Source of the DNA: Pelagomonas calceolata
Taxonomy: Eukaryota > Sar > Pelagophyceae > Pelagomonadales > Pelagomonadaceae
Direction: 5' to 3'
DNA: 64,000 bases
Assembly (NCBI GenBank): GCA_918797485.1
Contig: CAKKNE010000001.1
Span: 434,001-498,000, forward strand
Positions 8,879 to 17,198 of the stretch are shown one piece after another (the stretch's first letter is position 1; each line of letters opens with the position of its first letter). A program made the translations under genes and the position numbers. The notes beneath the pieces were generated by a model. The model was not told where the DNA came from and searched no databases. It saw only the letters and a list, made by a program, of their open reading frames with translations.

Positions 8879-9197
8879 TGTTGCAGTTCTGTGGGTCGCT
8901 GGTGCGCGAGATTGCCTCCAGCACACGGCTTGCGCGTTTTCACCTGACGCGCTAGTATGTCACTACACTAGATAATCGCGGCTGGAAATCGCAGGCCGAG
9001 GACATTCAGCCGCCTGCCACACCAGCAGCCAGCCACCACTTGCCGTGCTTCCATTTGGGCCCTCATTTCGCTCGAGAACCCGCCGCAATCATCTGTTTGG
9101 CGCGGCTCGCTCCTCTGAGATCCAGCTGCCGCCGCCGCCGCATAAGCAGTAGCCGTGCCGCCGCGAGCTGCCAACGCCGCCGCCGCGCCAAAGCACC
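8879..9197. promoter_or_regulatory. divergent promoter region, uL1 / prefoldin 5
   Basis: This 319-base region lies between opposite start codons. At 8951-8971 there is a diverged relative of the recurrent palindrome (GCTAGTATGTCACTACACTAG split as GCTAGTATGTC and ACTACACTAG). I see nothing else that I can name. Confidence 0.45.
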
Positions 9198-9674
9198 ATG
9201 GCCCAGCAGCAGGTCGACATCAGCGCCATGTCGCTCGAACAATTGAACACATACAAGGGCCAGTTCGAGAACGAGATCAAACAATTACATGCCAGACATT
9301 CGGGATTGAAGCAGGCCGAGGGCCGTTTTCGGCAATCGAAGGACGCGCTCGCGGCCATTTCGAAGGACGACGAGGGGCGGCGCATGCTCGTGCCCCTCAC
9401 CCAATCGTTATACGTGCCCGGGGAACTGGGCGACCCGGACCAGCTGCTCGTCGAGCTCGGCACGGGGTATTACATCGAGAAAACGCAACAAGGCGCCACA
9501 GAATTATTAGATAGGAAGATCGGGACCGTCTCGAAGAACGCCGAGGACATCAACACCGTCGTGGCCTCGAAGCAGCAGAACTACGACGCCATCGTCCAGA
9601 TGATGCAGGTGAAGATGGCGCAGATCCAGGAGCGGCGTAGTGAATTGCAGCGCCAGCAGGACCGGAGCGGATAG
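9198..9674 (+). CDS. PFDN5: prefoldin subunit 5 (alpha-class)
   Basis: This 158-residue protein has the prefoldin alpha architecture: an N-terminal coiled coil starting SLEQLNTYKGQFENEIKQL, a central double beta-hairpin region (VPLTQSLYVPGEL, VELGTGYYIEKT) and a second long coiled coil. The VPLTxSLYVPG stretch is close to invariant in subunit 5. Prefoldin is a cytosolic hexamer that hands nascent actin and tubulin to the CCT chaperonin. The length is typical and no intron is required. Confidence 0.93.
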   Translation: MAQQQVDISAMSLEQLNTYKGQFENEIKQLHARHSGLKQAEGRFRQSKDALAAISKDDEGRRMLVPLTQSLYVPGELGDPDQLLVELGTGYYIEKTQQGATELLDRKIGTVSKNAEDINTVVASKQQNYDAIVQMMQVKMAQIQERRSELQRQQDRSG

Positions 9675-9786
9675 ATTTTTAACAACACTTACAAAAATAG
9701 GCCTCGTCGCGAGATCAACACCGTCGTTCGAGCCCAACGGCCGCCAGATGTCCTGCTTGGATCGCGTCGATGGCGTATAGGGGGGA
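9675..9786. other. short convergent spacer with introner-like core
   Basis: This 112-base spacer separates two stop codons. It contains AT-rich sequence after the prefoldin stop, probably the 3' end signal, and GATCGCGTCGATGGCG at about 9758-9773. The latter matches the inner core of the introner family described below, but clear inverted ends are absent, so it may be a decayed copy or chance. Confidence 0.3.
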
Positions 9787-11037
9787 TCAGTAATCCGCAA
9801 AATCCGCGCGCGCGCGGAACCAATTGACGTCGGGCGAGGACCCCGTCCAGCGCGCCGTCGGTATGGATGGCGACGAGTCGGGAGGCGGCGGCGGCGGCGC
9901 GCTCGTCACGAGGCGGCGCTCGAGCTCGGCGCGGCCGCCCCAGGTCAACGCCACGGCGACGCGGCCCTGGGCTGCGACGCCCGTCACGATTCCTTCCCCG
10001 AAGGGCGTCTCGACGGCGTTACTGCGCGCGCTCTTCGGCGACGCGGGCGACGCTAGCAGCGGCACGCGGTTCGCCACGCGCAGCACGTCTATCAATACAA
10101 GCTTCGGCCGCACGGCGCGCACGGCGGGCTTGAACCCGGCCACGAGGTCGTCCAGCGTCTTCAGGCGCAGCAGCGGCTTCTCCGCCTGGCGCAGAATCGC
10201 TACCGCCACCCTAATAGGCGCGTCCTCGAGTCCCGCGAACAGCAGATCCAGGACGGCCAGCGACAGCGTCCGCGGCACGCTCACGACGAAGAGCGCCGAG
10301 AGCCACTCGACGGCGTAGAGCTGGGGGTCGAAGCCGCAGCTCGACAGGTGCGCGTGCAGCGCGGGCGCGTGCCTTCTTAAACTCAAGTCTAGCGCAGCCA
10401 GCGCCGCGGGCAGGCGCCTCCCATAAAGCTTCTCGCAGCCCAGGTCGCGCAGCGCGTAGCAGTACAGGCCGAACGCCAGGGCCTCGTCGGCGCCGCCGCC
10501 GCGCTCGCACTCGGATAGTATAGAAGCCGCCACGAAGTTCATGCCCTGGGCGTACGGTAGCTGCTCATTCCCAATGTTCAGCAGCCGCGCGAGGCGCTCC
10601 GCGCGCCGCCTATCATACAGCTCCTTGTCGTCGCCGTCGTCGTCCTCTTCCACCGTCGGCGCCATGCCTATCAACCTTAACGCCCAGCCCGGCATTGCTG
10701 GAGACGCCTGCGCCCGCGCCGCGGCCGCGCAGGGCGCGTCGACGCCGCCGAAGGTCCGCGGCACGTCCTTGGCGATGCGGGGCAGCTCGGCGAAGCGGTC
10801 GTCGTCGTCGCCGTCGTCCGCGGCGTAGCGCGCGGCGGCGGCGTCGTAGGCCGGCTGCGCCGCCGCGTGCCGCGCCGCGTAGGTTGATAATTTTGCAGCG
10901 TCGGCGCCGTGCTCCCATCTAGCTCCGTCCGCGAGAGTTGATAGCTTCTGTCGGTCGTGGGCGCTGCCCAGCGTCTTGTAGTCGGCCTCCTCTTTGACGC
11001 GCTGCCAGAGGGGCTGGCGCGGATTGGTACGCGTCAT
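9787..11037 (-). CDS. TBC-domain Rab GTPase-activating protein
   Basis: Started at the ATG at 11037, the protein has 416 residues. The two catalytic fingers of TBC Rab-GAPs are present: the Arg finger in IAKDVPRTF (IxxDxxR, about residues 88-94) and the Gln finger in YAQG (about 162-165). The domain continues through the LYxxRWLS-like region (LYAVEWLSALF). Such proteins speed GTP hydrolysis by Rab GTPases and so switch off vesicle traffic steps. The C-terminal 100 residues are of low complexity. A long insertion rich in Asp separates early TBC helices. Confidence 0.88.
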   Translation of the reverse strand: MTRTNPRQPLWQRVKEEADYKTLGSAHDRQKLSTLADGARWEHGADAAKLSTYAARHAAAQPAYDAAAARYAADDGDDDDRFAELPRIAKDVPRTFGGVDAPCAAAARAQASPAMPGWALRLIGMAPTVEEDDDGDDKELYDRRRAERLARLLNIGNEQLPYAQGMNFVAASILSECERGGGADEALAFGLYCYALRDLGCEKLYGRRLPAALAALDLSLRRHAPALHAHLSSCGFDPQLYAVEWLSALFVVSVPRTLSLAVLDLLFAGLEDAPIRVAVAILRQAEKPLLRLKTLDDLVAGFKPAVRAVRPKLVLIDVLRVANRVPLLASPASPKSARSNAVETPFGEGIVTGVAAQGRVAVALTWGGRAELERRLVTSAPPPPPPDSSPSIPTARWTGSSPDVNWFRARADFADY

Positions 11038-11310
11038 ATCGTGCGGCTGCTCGCAATGGCGCCCTGTGCTGTGGGTCTGGGAGTCCTTGAATGCGCGCAC
11101 AACTGGGCAGAGCGTCACAAGCACTATGTCTGTGATACTTTCACACTACTACGGCAAACCAAGGGCAAGAGTACGGCCGCTTTTTGCCTGAGTCCCGGTG
11201 GAGACCTAGCGTGCCGATACACACTAGGGCGTGAGGCGGCTCGAGCAGCCGAAATCGCTGCCTACGCGCATAAGTGCAGCCCTGCACTCCTCCCGCAGCG
11301 AGTTCTCGAA

Positions 11311-11436
11311 CAATGGTACGCCTCTTGCCATTGGTCGCGCTCTCCGCGCTCGCCGCGGCTCAAGAGGACTTTGCAATGGTACGCCTCTTGCCATTGGTCG
11401 CGCTCTCCGCGCTCGCCGCGGCTCAAGAGGACTTTG
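11311..11436 (+). repeat. exact 63-bp tandem duplication of a signal peptide
   Basis: Two identical 63-base units lie at 11311-11373 and 11374-11436. Each encodes the same 20-residue signal peptide (MVRLLPLVALSALAAAQEDF), so two in-frame ATG codons, at 11313 and 11376, both begin a complete leader. The perfect identity points to a recent event, or to an assembly artefact that read data could exclude. Confidence 0.95.
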
Positions 11437-12311
11437 GCAACATGTTTGGGCAGCAAAAATACTGCGCCCCGTACAAGTGCCCGAAGGAGAAGGAGGCCGT
11501 GCAGAACCGCCTGTCCTTCAAGGCGAAGAAGGGCGGCTGCGACGCGCTGAACAGCGGCGCGGGCATGCAGATGCGCGGACCCGCGTCCATCAAATAGCAA
11601 CAAAGGGCCGTCGAGCTTCTTCGGCGGGCGGCGCCATGTTCACGCCAGCACGCCGTAACTTCGGCCCGAGAGAGACCCGTCGCTTTCAGTCGCGGCCGTA
11701 TCAAAGCGAGAACGGCGTCGCGGAAAGGCGCGGCGGCACACCGCAGGTTCAGCGCCAAACAGTCCGAGCCGACGCCCATCGACGCGTGCTGCGACCGGCG
11801 CCAGGCCTGCGACTCGATCTGCGGCACCTCCACAAAATTCTGCGACGCCGAGCTCAAGGCCTGCGCCGACAAGGCCTGCGACGACGCGCCCGACAAGGAG
11901 GAGTGCGACCGCAAGAAGTCGATGATGCAGCTCATGCAGTCCATGGACCAGGGCGCCTGCAAGCGCCACACGGACGGCCAGGTCGCCGCGTGCAAGTGCG
12001 TCAAGCCCGACGAGGCGCCGGCGCGGCGGCTCAAGACGCTGACCGAACTTTACGAGAAAAATAAAGGGGACGCGTCGAAGGCCGAGGGCCTCGCCGCGAA
12101 GGCGGACACGTCGAAGAAATTCGGCGCTTTACTGCACAAGCTCGTTGCGAAATACCCCGCGATGATCCGGAAGGTCGCTGACCCGCAGCAGGAGTACTGG
12201 GAGAAGATCATGAAGGAGGGCATCGACAAGAAGGCCTCTGATGAGGTCGTCGACGGCGCGGAGGAGGACGAGGACGTGGAGGACCTGGACGCGGTCGCGG
12301 ACGAGCTTTAG
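11313..12311 (+). CDS. secreted group XII phospholipase A2-like protein, catalytic His-Asp missing
   Basis: I place exons at 11313-11584 and 11747-12311 (278 residues); the 162-base intron is needed because exon 1 meets a stop at 11595 and frames match exactly. The protein opens with a signal peptide that is duplicated in tandem. Exon 2 carries the Cys pattern of group XII secreted PLA2 (ACC, CDSICG, FCDAELKACADKAC, then VAACKC). In active members the second helix reads CCxxHDxC; here the matching stretch is CCDRRQAC, so the catalytic His and its calcium-binding Asp partner are replaced. It is therefore probably non-catalytic, like animal PLA2G12B. The tail is acidic. The intron shows no introner ends. 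Confidence 0.7.
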
Positions 12312-12350
12312 ATGATGTTTAATTTTAACGGTTGTTTTAAATTTTAGTTC

Positions 12351-13499
12351 CTACAATGCGAGTGCTTCTAGGCTAGCCTGCGCATCGATTTCGGCGAGCG
12401 CCTTTTGGGACGCCTCTCCGTCATCCTTGCATTGCACCGTCAACGGGTGCTGGGTTCCGAGGACTTTGACTGCTGTTCGATAGAGGTCGTCCATCGACGA
12501 CACAGCTTTGCGCCAGTCATCTAGGGATATGTCAGGGTCCCTACACCGGGCCCGTAAATAAGTGCTGCGTAGTCCCAGTGTATTAACGTCGAGGGGTCCG
12601 AATACGCTCTCTGAAATCGGAAGGTATTCGGCAGCGAGAGATTGAGCTTCGGTGGTCCTTCCTTTGCTTTGCAGAGAAGCAGCCAAGTTTAAACCGCAGA
12701 TTATCGTATTTGTATGTCTATTACCTCTAAGGGCTTTCATGCCGCTGTGGACTTGGACTGATAGTTCAATGGCATCTTCAATACGTCCGAGATCTTCCAA
12801 GCAGTTCGCCATATTCCCCTGAGCGGCCAGAATCGCTTCGCGGTTAACACGACTTCTTTGCATCAAGGCAAACTGGGACTCGAGGAGTCCAAGCCGTTCC
12901 CTGTTCTGACTGGCCGCGCGAAGTCCGTTTCCGAGCGTTGTCATAGAGTGCATCCGTAACACGTTGGCCTCCGGCCGACCCACGTAAGTCTTCCAGCATG
13001 CCCACCCGAGCGCGCAGTACACGACGCCGTGGTACTCTTGCTTGCACAGGCCACAATTGTTCCACCGCACCCATCTCTCATCAAACACCTTGCCGCGCAA
13101 GTTGTTCTCCTCGGCCTCCGCCACCAGAATCCTCGCCTCTTCCGCCAAGCACGACACATGCGCAAACCCCGACGTTCCGCGGCAGGAGCACATACGCACG
13201 AGGCCCTCCTTCGTCTTCCAATGGAGGGCCTGCGTGCAGATGTAGCACGTCTGGCCCTTGGTGTCTTCGGCGCACTTCTCGACCGCGACCGATACGGTTT
13301 TCGTGTAATTCTGATTCGCAGTGTACTGCTCGGCGCCGCCTGCCTTTTTTATTTTCTTACAGAGCTGGTCGTGCCCGCCTTCTTTCCAGTGCTGCACCTG
13401 GCAGGCTGCCCCACAGTAGCGTGTGCTGCAGCGGCCGCATTTCTTACCCAAGCTTAAGCCAAGCTCGGTGGCGCAGACGGCGCACTGTGTGAGGATCAT
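12351..13499 (-). CDS. MYND zinc finger + RING-CH + TPR protein
   Basis: This 382-residue protein has a MYND finger at about 6-47 (CAVC, CGRC, YCGAAC, HWKEGGHDQLC). A RING-CH type finger follows, with ligands near C85, C88, C104, C106, H114, C117, C149 and C152, the C4HC3 pattern of MARCH-type E3 ligases. Residues 200-370 are kinesin-light-chain-like TPR repeats. The combination suggests a ubiquitin ligase or adaptor; the substrate is unknown. The TPR part resembles the truncated fragment at 16650-17108, so this is one of a multi-copy family. It ends 39 bases from the convergent PLA2-like gene. Confidence 0.78.
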   Translation of the reverse strand: MILTQCAVCATELGLSLGKKCGRCSTRYCGAACQVQHWKEGGHDQLCKKIKKAGGAEQYTANQNYTKTVSVAVEKCAEDTKGQTCYICTQALHWKTKEGLVRMCSCRGTSGFAHVSCLAEEARILVAEAEENNLRGKVFDERWVRWNNCGLCKQEYHGVVYCALGWACWKTYVGRPEANVLRMHSMTTLGNGLRAASQNRERLGLLESQFALMQRSRVNREAILAAQGNMANCLEDLGRIEDAIELSVQVHSGMKALRGNRHTNTIICGLNLAASLQSKGRTTEAQSLAAEYLPISESVFGPLDVNTLGLRSTYLRARCRDPDISLDDWRKAVSSMDDLYRTAVKVLGTQHPLTVQCKDDGEASQKALAEIDAQASLEALAL

Positions 13500-14109
13500 T
13501 TGTAGCTCCTTTGGGGCAGCAGCCCCAACGACGCGTCTGGGGGAGCCGGCTCTCTCTCGAGGCTCCAGCTGGAGGTGCCGGGTTTTCTTCCACGCCGTGT
13601 ATTAGTCGCTATGGGCCGCTCGGAGCCTTGTGATCCCCGACTCAGGACTATTGCGATCGACGAAACGAAACCCGAGGGCTTGAGCGATTTTGCCGAGACT
13701 CGACCTCGCAGTGAGCCACGCGTAGCAATTGTGCAACGCAGGAGCATCCCGGTTGCCTCAAAAACCGTACAAAGCCGCGTCCAACCCTGCCAGCACACCT
13801 TCGCCAGCGGACGCCGCGCATAACCGCACTCGGGTCGACGCGTGGCACCCACTGCGAGGATCAATAATCGGGCCGCACGGCACGGCCGTAGCCGCGCACA
13901 CTTGATTCGTGCATTGCGCTGCTGTGCGTCGCCGAGGCGCCTCAAAACCGCCTGCACGCTGTCGCTGCATGCATTGATGCGCGCGCTCGGCTCTGACCCG
14001 GCGGCGGCCAGCCGTAACATACACCCACTTCACGCCGCCGCCGCGCGTAGCAATAACACACAAACCCCACAGGCACACGCGTACCCACAAAAGCAGCAGT
14101 AAAAAAAAG
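13500..14109. promoter_or_regulatory. divergent promoter region, MYND-TPR / BiP
   Basis: This is the longest intergenic stretch, 610 bases. A poly-A run (about nine A) directly precedes the BiP ATG. Overlapping open frames on both strands lack any domain and I read them as noise. No tRNA-like structure or recurrent palindrome was found. I could not recognise a heat-shock or ER-stress element with confidence. Confidence 0.5.
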
Positions 14110-16248
14110 ATGATGCGCACCGCGCTCGCCGCGGCGGCGCTCGCGACCGCGGCCGTCGCCCAGGAGGACCTCGGGACGGTCATCGGGATTGATTTGGGCA
14201 CGACGTACTCGTGCGTCGGCGTCTTCCAGAACGGTAGGGTCGAGATCATCGCGAACGACCAGGGTAACCGCATCACGCCCTCGTACGTCGCGTGGGACGA
14301 CGCCGGCGAGCGCCTGATCGGCGACGCCGCCAAGAACCAGGCGACGATCAACCCCGAGAACACGGTCTTCGACGTCAAGCGATTGATCGGCCGCAAGTTC
14401 AACGAGAAGTCCGTGCAAGCGGACAAGAAGCTCTTCCCCTTCGCGCTCGTGCCCAAGGACGACAAGCCCTACGTGCAAGTTGTATTAGAGGGCGGCGAGA
14501 AAAAAGTCTTCGCGCCGGAGGAGATCTCCGCCATGGTCTTGACCAAGATGCGGTCCACGGCCGAGGCCTTCCTCGGTTCCGAGGTGAAGCACGCCGTCGT
14601 CACGGTGCCGGCGTACTTCAACGACGCGCAGCGCCAAGCCACGAAGGACGCGGGCACGATCAGCGGCATGACGGTGCAGCGCATCATCAACGAGCCTACC
14701 GCCGCCGCCATCGCCTACGGCATGGACAAGAAGGAGGGCGAGAAGAACATCCTCGTCTTTGACCTCGGAGGTGGCACGTTCGACGTGACGCTCCTGACGA
14801 TCGACAACGGCGTCTTCGAGGTGCTCGCGACGAACGGCGACACCCATTTAGGTGGGGAGGACTTCGACCAGCGCATCATGCAGTACTTCATCAAGATGAT
14901 CAAGAAGAAGGACGGCAACGACATCACCAGCGACAAGCGCGCGGTCCAGAAGCTGCGGAGGGAGGTCGAGCGCGTCAAGCGCGCCCTCTCGAACCAGCAC
15001 CAGGCGCGCCTCGAGATCGAGTCGCTCTACGACGGCAACGACTTCTCCGAGACGCTGACGCGCGCGCGCTTCGAGGAGCTCAATTTGGACCTCTTCAAGA
15101 AGACCCTGGGCCCGGTCGGCAAGGTCATGGAGGACGGCGACCTCGCGAAGACGGAGATCGACGAACTTGTCTTGGTCGGCGGGTCCACCCGTATCCCGAA
15201 AGTCCAGTCGCTGCTCAAGGACTACTTCGGCGGCAAGGAGCCGAGCCGCGGCATCAACCCTGATGAGGCCGTCGCGTACGGTGCCGCCGTGCAGGGCGGC
15301 ATCCTTTCCGGAGACGACTCGGCCGAGGTCCAGGATTTACTTCTCTTGGACGTGACGCCGCTGTCCCAGGGTATCGAGACCGTCGGCGGCGTCATGACGA
15401 AGCTCATCAGCCGTAACACGGTCATCCCCACGAAGAAGTCGCAGACCTTCTCGACGTACCAGGACAACCAGCCGGCTGTGTTGATTCAGGTCTTCGAGGG
15501 CGAGCGCTCGATGACGAAGGACAACCACTTGTAGAAATGCGGCGTCCGCGACCCCTTCAAGCCATCGACGCGACCACTCGACTCACCGGTTGATTTTCAC
15601 ACAGGCTCGGCAAGTTCGAGCTCACCGGCATCCCGCCGGCGCCGCGGGGCGTGCCCCAGATCGAGGTGACCTTCGAGATCGACGCGAACGGTATTCTGCA
15701 AGTCAGCGCCGAGGACAAGGGCACGGGCAAGGCCGAGAAGATCACGATCACGGCCGAGAAGGGCCGCCTGTCCGAGGAGGACATCGAGCGCATGGTCCGC
15801 GAGGCCGAGGAGTACGCCGACGAGGACAAGAAGGTCAAGGAGCGCATCGACGCGCGCAACGGCCTCGAGTCGTACCTGTACAATGCGGCGTCCGTGATTT
15901 GGTGGCGCCACCTCGACGCCATCGACGCGACGCCAGCTCGACGGCGTGAGCGCCCGACTCACTGGTTGATTTCGCAGGTACAACATGAAGAACACGCTCG
16001 ACGACGACGAGAAGGGCGTGGCCGACAAGCTGTCTGCTGATGACAAGGAGGAGATCGAAAATACGATTAACGAGGCGCTAGACTGGCTCGACGAAAACCC
16101 GGAGGCCGACAAGGATGAGTACACCTCCAAGCAGAAGGAGGTCGAGGCGATCGCCAATCCCATCATGCGGAACGTGTACCAGGGCGCGGGCGGCCCCGGC
16201 GGCGGCGAGGAGGAGGAGGACTACGACTTCGGAGATGATGAATTATAG
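14110..16248 (+). CDS. BiP: ER Hsp70 chaperone BiP, two introner-derived introns
   Basis: Exons are 14110-15530, 15605-15877 and 15978-16248, giving 654 residues. A signal peptide ([18 protein letters not shown]) is followed by the Hsp70 ATPase domain ([29 protein letters not shown]), the linker with [11 protein letters not shown], and the substrate domain. The C-terminus is DDEL, an ER-retrieval signal. BiP folds secretory proteins in the ER lumen and drives translocation. The apparent stop after MTKDNHL is the start of an intron: splicing gives [12 protein letters not shown], which is invariant in Hsp70. The second junction restores SYLYN-MKN. Both introns belong to the introner family. Confidence 0.95.
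15531..15604 (+). mobile_element. introner-derived intron 1 of BiP
   Basis: This 74-base intron starts GTAGAAATGCGGCGTCCG and ends CCGGTTGATTTTCACACAG, the introner right end. It keeps the inner core GCCATCGACGCGACC, but the second arm of the core hairpin is lost. The left end is shared with intron 2 (AATGCGGCGTCCG). Confidence 0.85.
15878..15977 (+). mobile_element. introner-derived intron 2 of BiP
   Basis: This 100-base intron starts GTACAATG and is followed in the exon by GTACAACA, a 6-of-8 match that I read as the aged target duplication. The 5' splice site GT is the first two bases of the upstream target copy, so splicing restores CTG TAC AAC. The inner hairpin is GCCATCGACGCGACGCCAGC then TCGACGGC, and the right end is CACTGGTTGATTTCGCAG. 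Confidence 0.88.
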
Positions 16249-16420
16249 TTCCTGTGCCCCATTCCCTCACGTAAAAAGATTTCTAGTACTCCTCTGTTGA
16301 CCTGCCCGCCGCCAAGTTGCGTCCGTCCAACTCGTCCAGCTAGTTGCATAACACCAGAGTTACACGGTAAGGACGCGCGGGGTAGTGGAAAAGGGAGTAG
16401 GTCGTTCGTCGTCTGAAGAT

Positions 16421-16654
16421 CTAGAGGCCCTCCGGCGGGGTCAGCACGGCATCAATCACATGTACAACGCCGTTGCTTGCGAGGATGTCGGGGATAGCCA
16501 CGCCGGCCCCGTTGATCGCGATCGGGTCGAGCGTCACCTCGACCGTTTCGCCTTGGACCGTAGGAAGGACGCCTTCCGTGAGGTCGGTCGAGAGCGCCGT
16601 GCCGGGCACGACGTGGTAAGTCAAAATTTTCACAAGCTGATCCTTGTTCGCAGG
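16421..16654 (-). pseudogene. truncated fasciclin (FAS1) domain fragment
   Basis: On the minus strand, residues from EPANKDQLVKILTYHVVPG through VVHVIDAVLTPPEGL and a stop form the C-terminal half of a FAS1 domain, including the conserved H-box (YHVVPG) and the closing VIDAVL. FAS1 domains mediate adhesion and are usually secreted. The N-terminal half is absent: upstream sequence changes at about 16655 into an unrelated TPR gene on the opposite strand. It could also be a last exon, but the opposing gene leaves little room. Confidence 0.6.
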
Positions 16655-17108
16655 CTCTATACTCGTCGTGCAGAACAACCTTGCGGGCTCCTACAGATCA
16701 CTTGGGAGACTTGACGACTGCCTACGCACGCAGCGAGACGTATACTCTGGGCGTTTGAAGCTTAACGGCGAGGAACATGAAATGACCCTCCGAGCGGCCA
16801 ACAACTACGCGATGCTTCTTAGTACTCTACGGCGCTTCGAAGAAGCGAAGAGAGTACTACGCAAAGTGGCGTCCGTAGCGCGACGTGTTCTCGGTGCTGA
16901 ACACGCGCTCTCGTTGTCTCTGCGCGAGGATCTCTCTCGCGCGACACTGGACGGAGACTCCTCCGGCAATGAAAAGCGCCAGGCGCTTCAGATGCTCGAG
17001 GACACTGTCGTAGTCATGCGGCGCGTTTTGGGTCCGGCTCACCCCGACGTGTTGCGTGCTCAGAGAAAGCTGGAGGGCTATCGCAAGGAAATTCCTCCTG
17101 CCGCGTAA
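16650..17108 (+). pseudogene. 5'-truncated TPR (kinesin-light-chain-like) family fragment
   Basis: The frame reads from VVQNNLAGSYRSLGRLDDCL through several TPR helices and ends at 17108. It resembles the C-terminal half of the MYND/RING-CH/TPR protein at 12351-13499, including the pattern VARRVLGAEHxLSL followed by VMRRVLGPAHPDVL. The zinc-finger half is missing. The break falls at about 16655, where the FAS1 fragment begins on the other strand, so this looks like a rearrangement junction rather than a working gene. Confidence 0.55.
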
Positions 17109-17142
17109 GGACTTGCGTAGGACTTGCGTAAGGACTTGCGTT
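17107..17142 (+). repeat. short tandem repeat after the TPR fragment
   Basis: The unit AGGACTTGCGTA occurs three times with small changes, directly after the stop of the TPR fragment. A short AAAG repeat follows at about 17182-17197. Both look like simple 3' untranslated sequence. Confidence 0.7.
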
Positions 17143-17198
17143 CCTAAAAAACATTAAGACATCAAAACCACAATAGTTACACAAAGAAAGAAAGAAAG

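Noticed and set aside
11585-11746. Introner origin for the PLA2-like gene intron
   Set aside because: The intron is 162 bases and lacks both the ends and the core of the family.
13496-14465. Long open frames over the BiP promoter and BiP antisense strand
   Set aside because: They have no recognisable domain and overlap the coding strand of BiP; GC-rich DNA gives such frames freely.
15531-15604. Premature stop (TAG) making BiP a pseudogene
   Set aside because: Removing the 74-base introner restores the invariant Hsp70 sequence [12 protein letters not shown] in frame.
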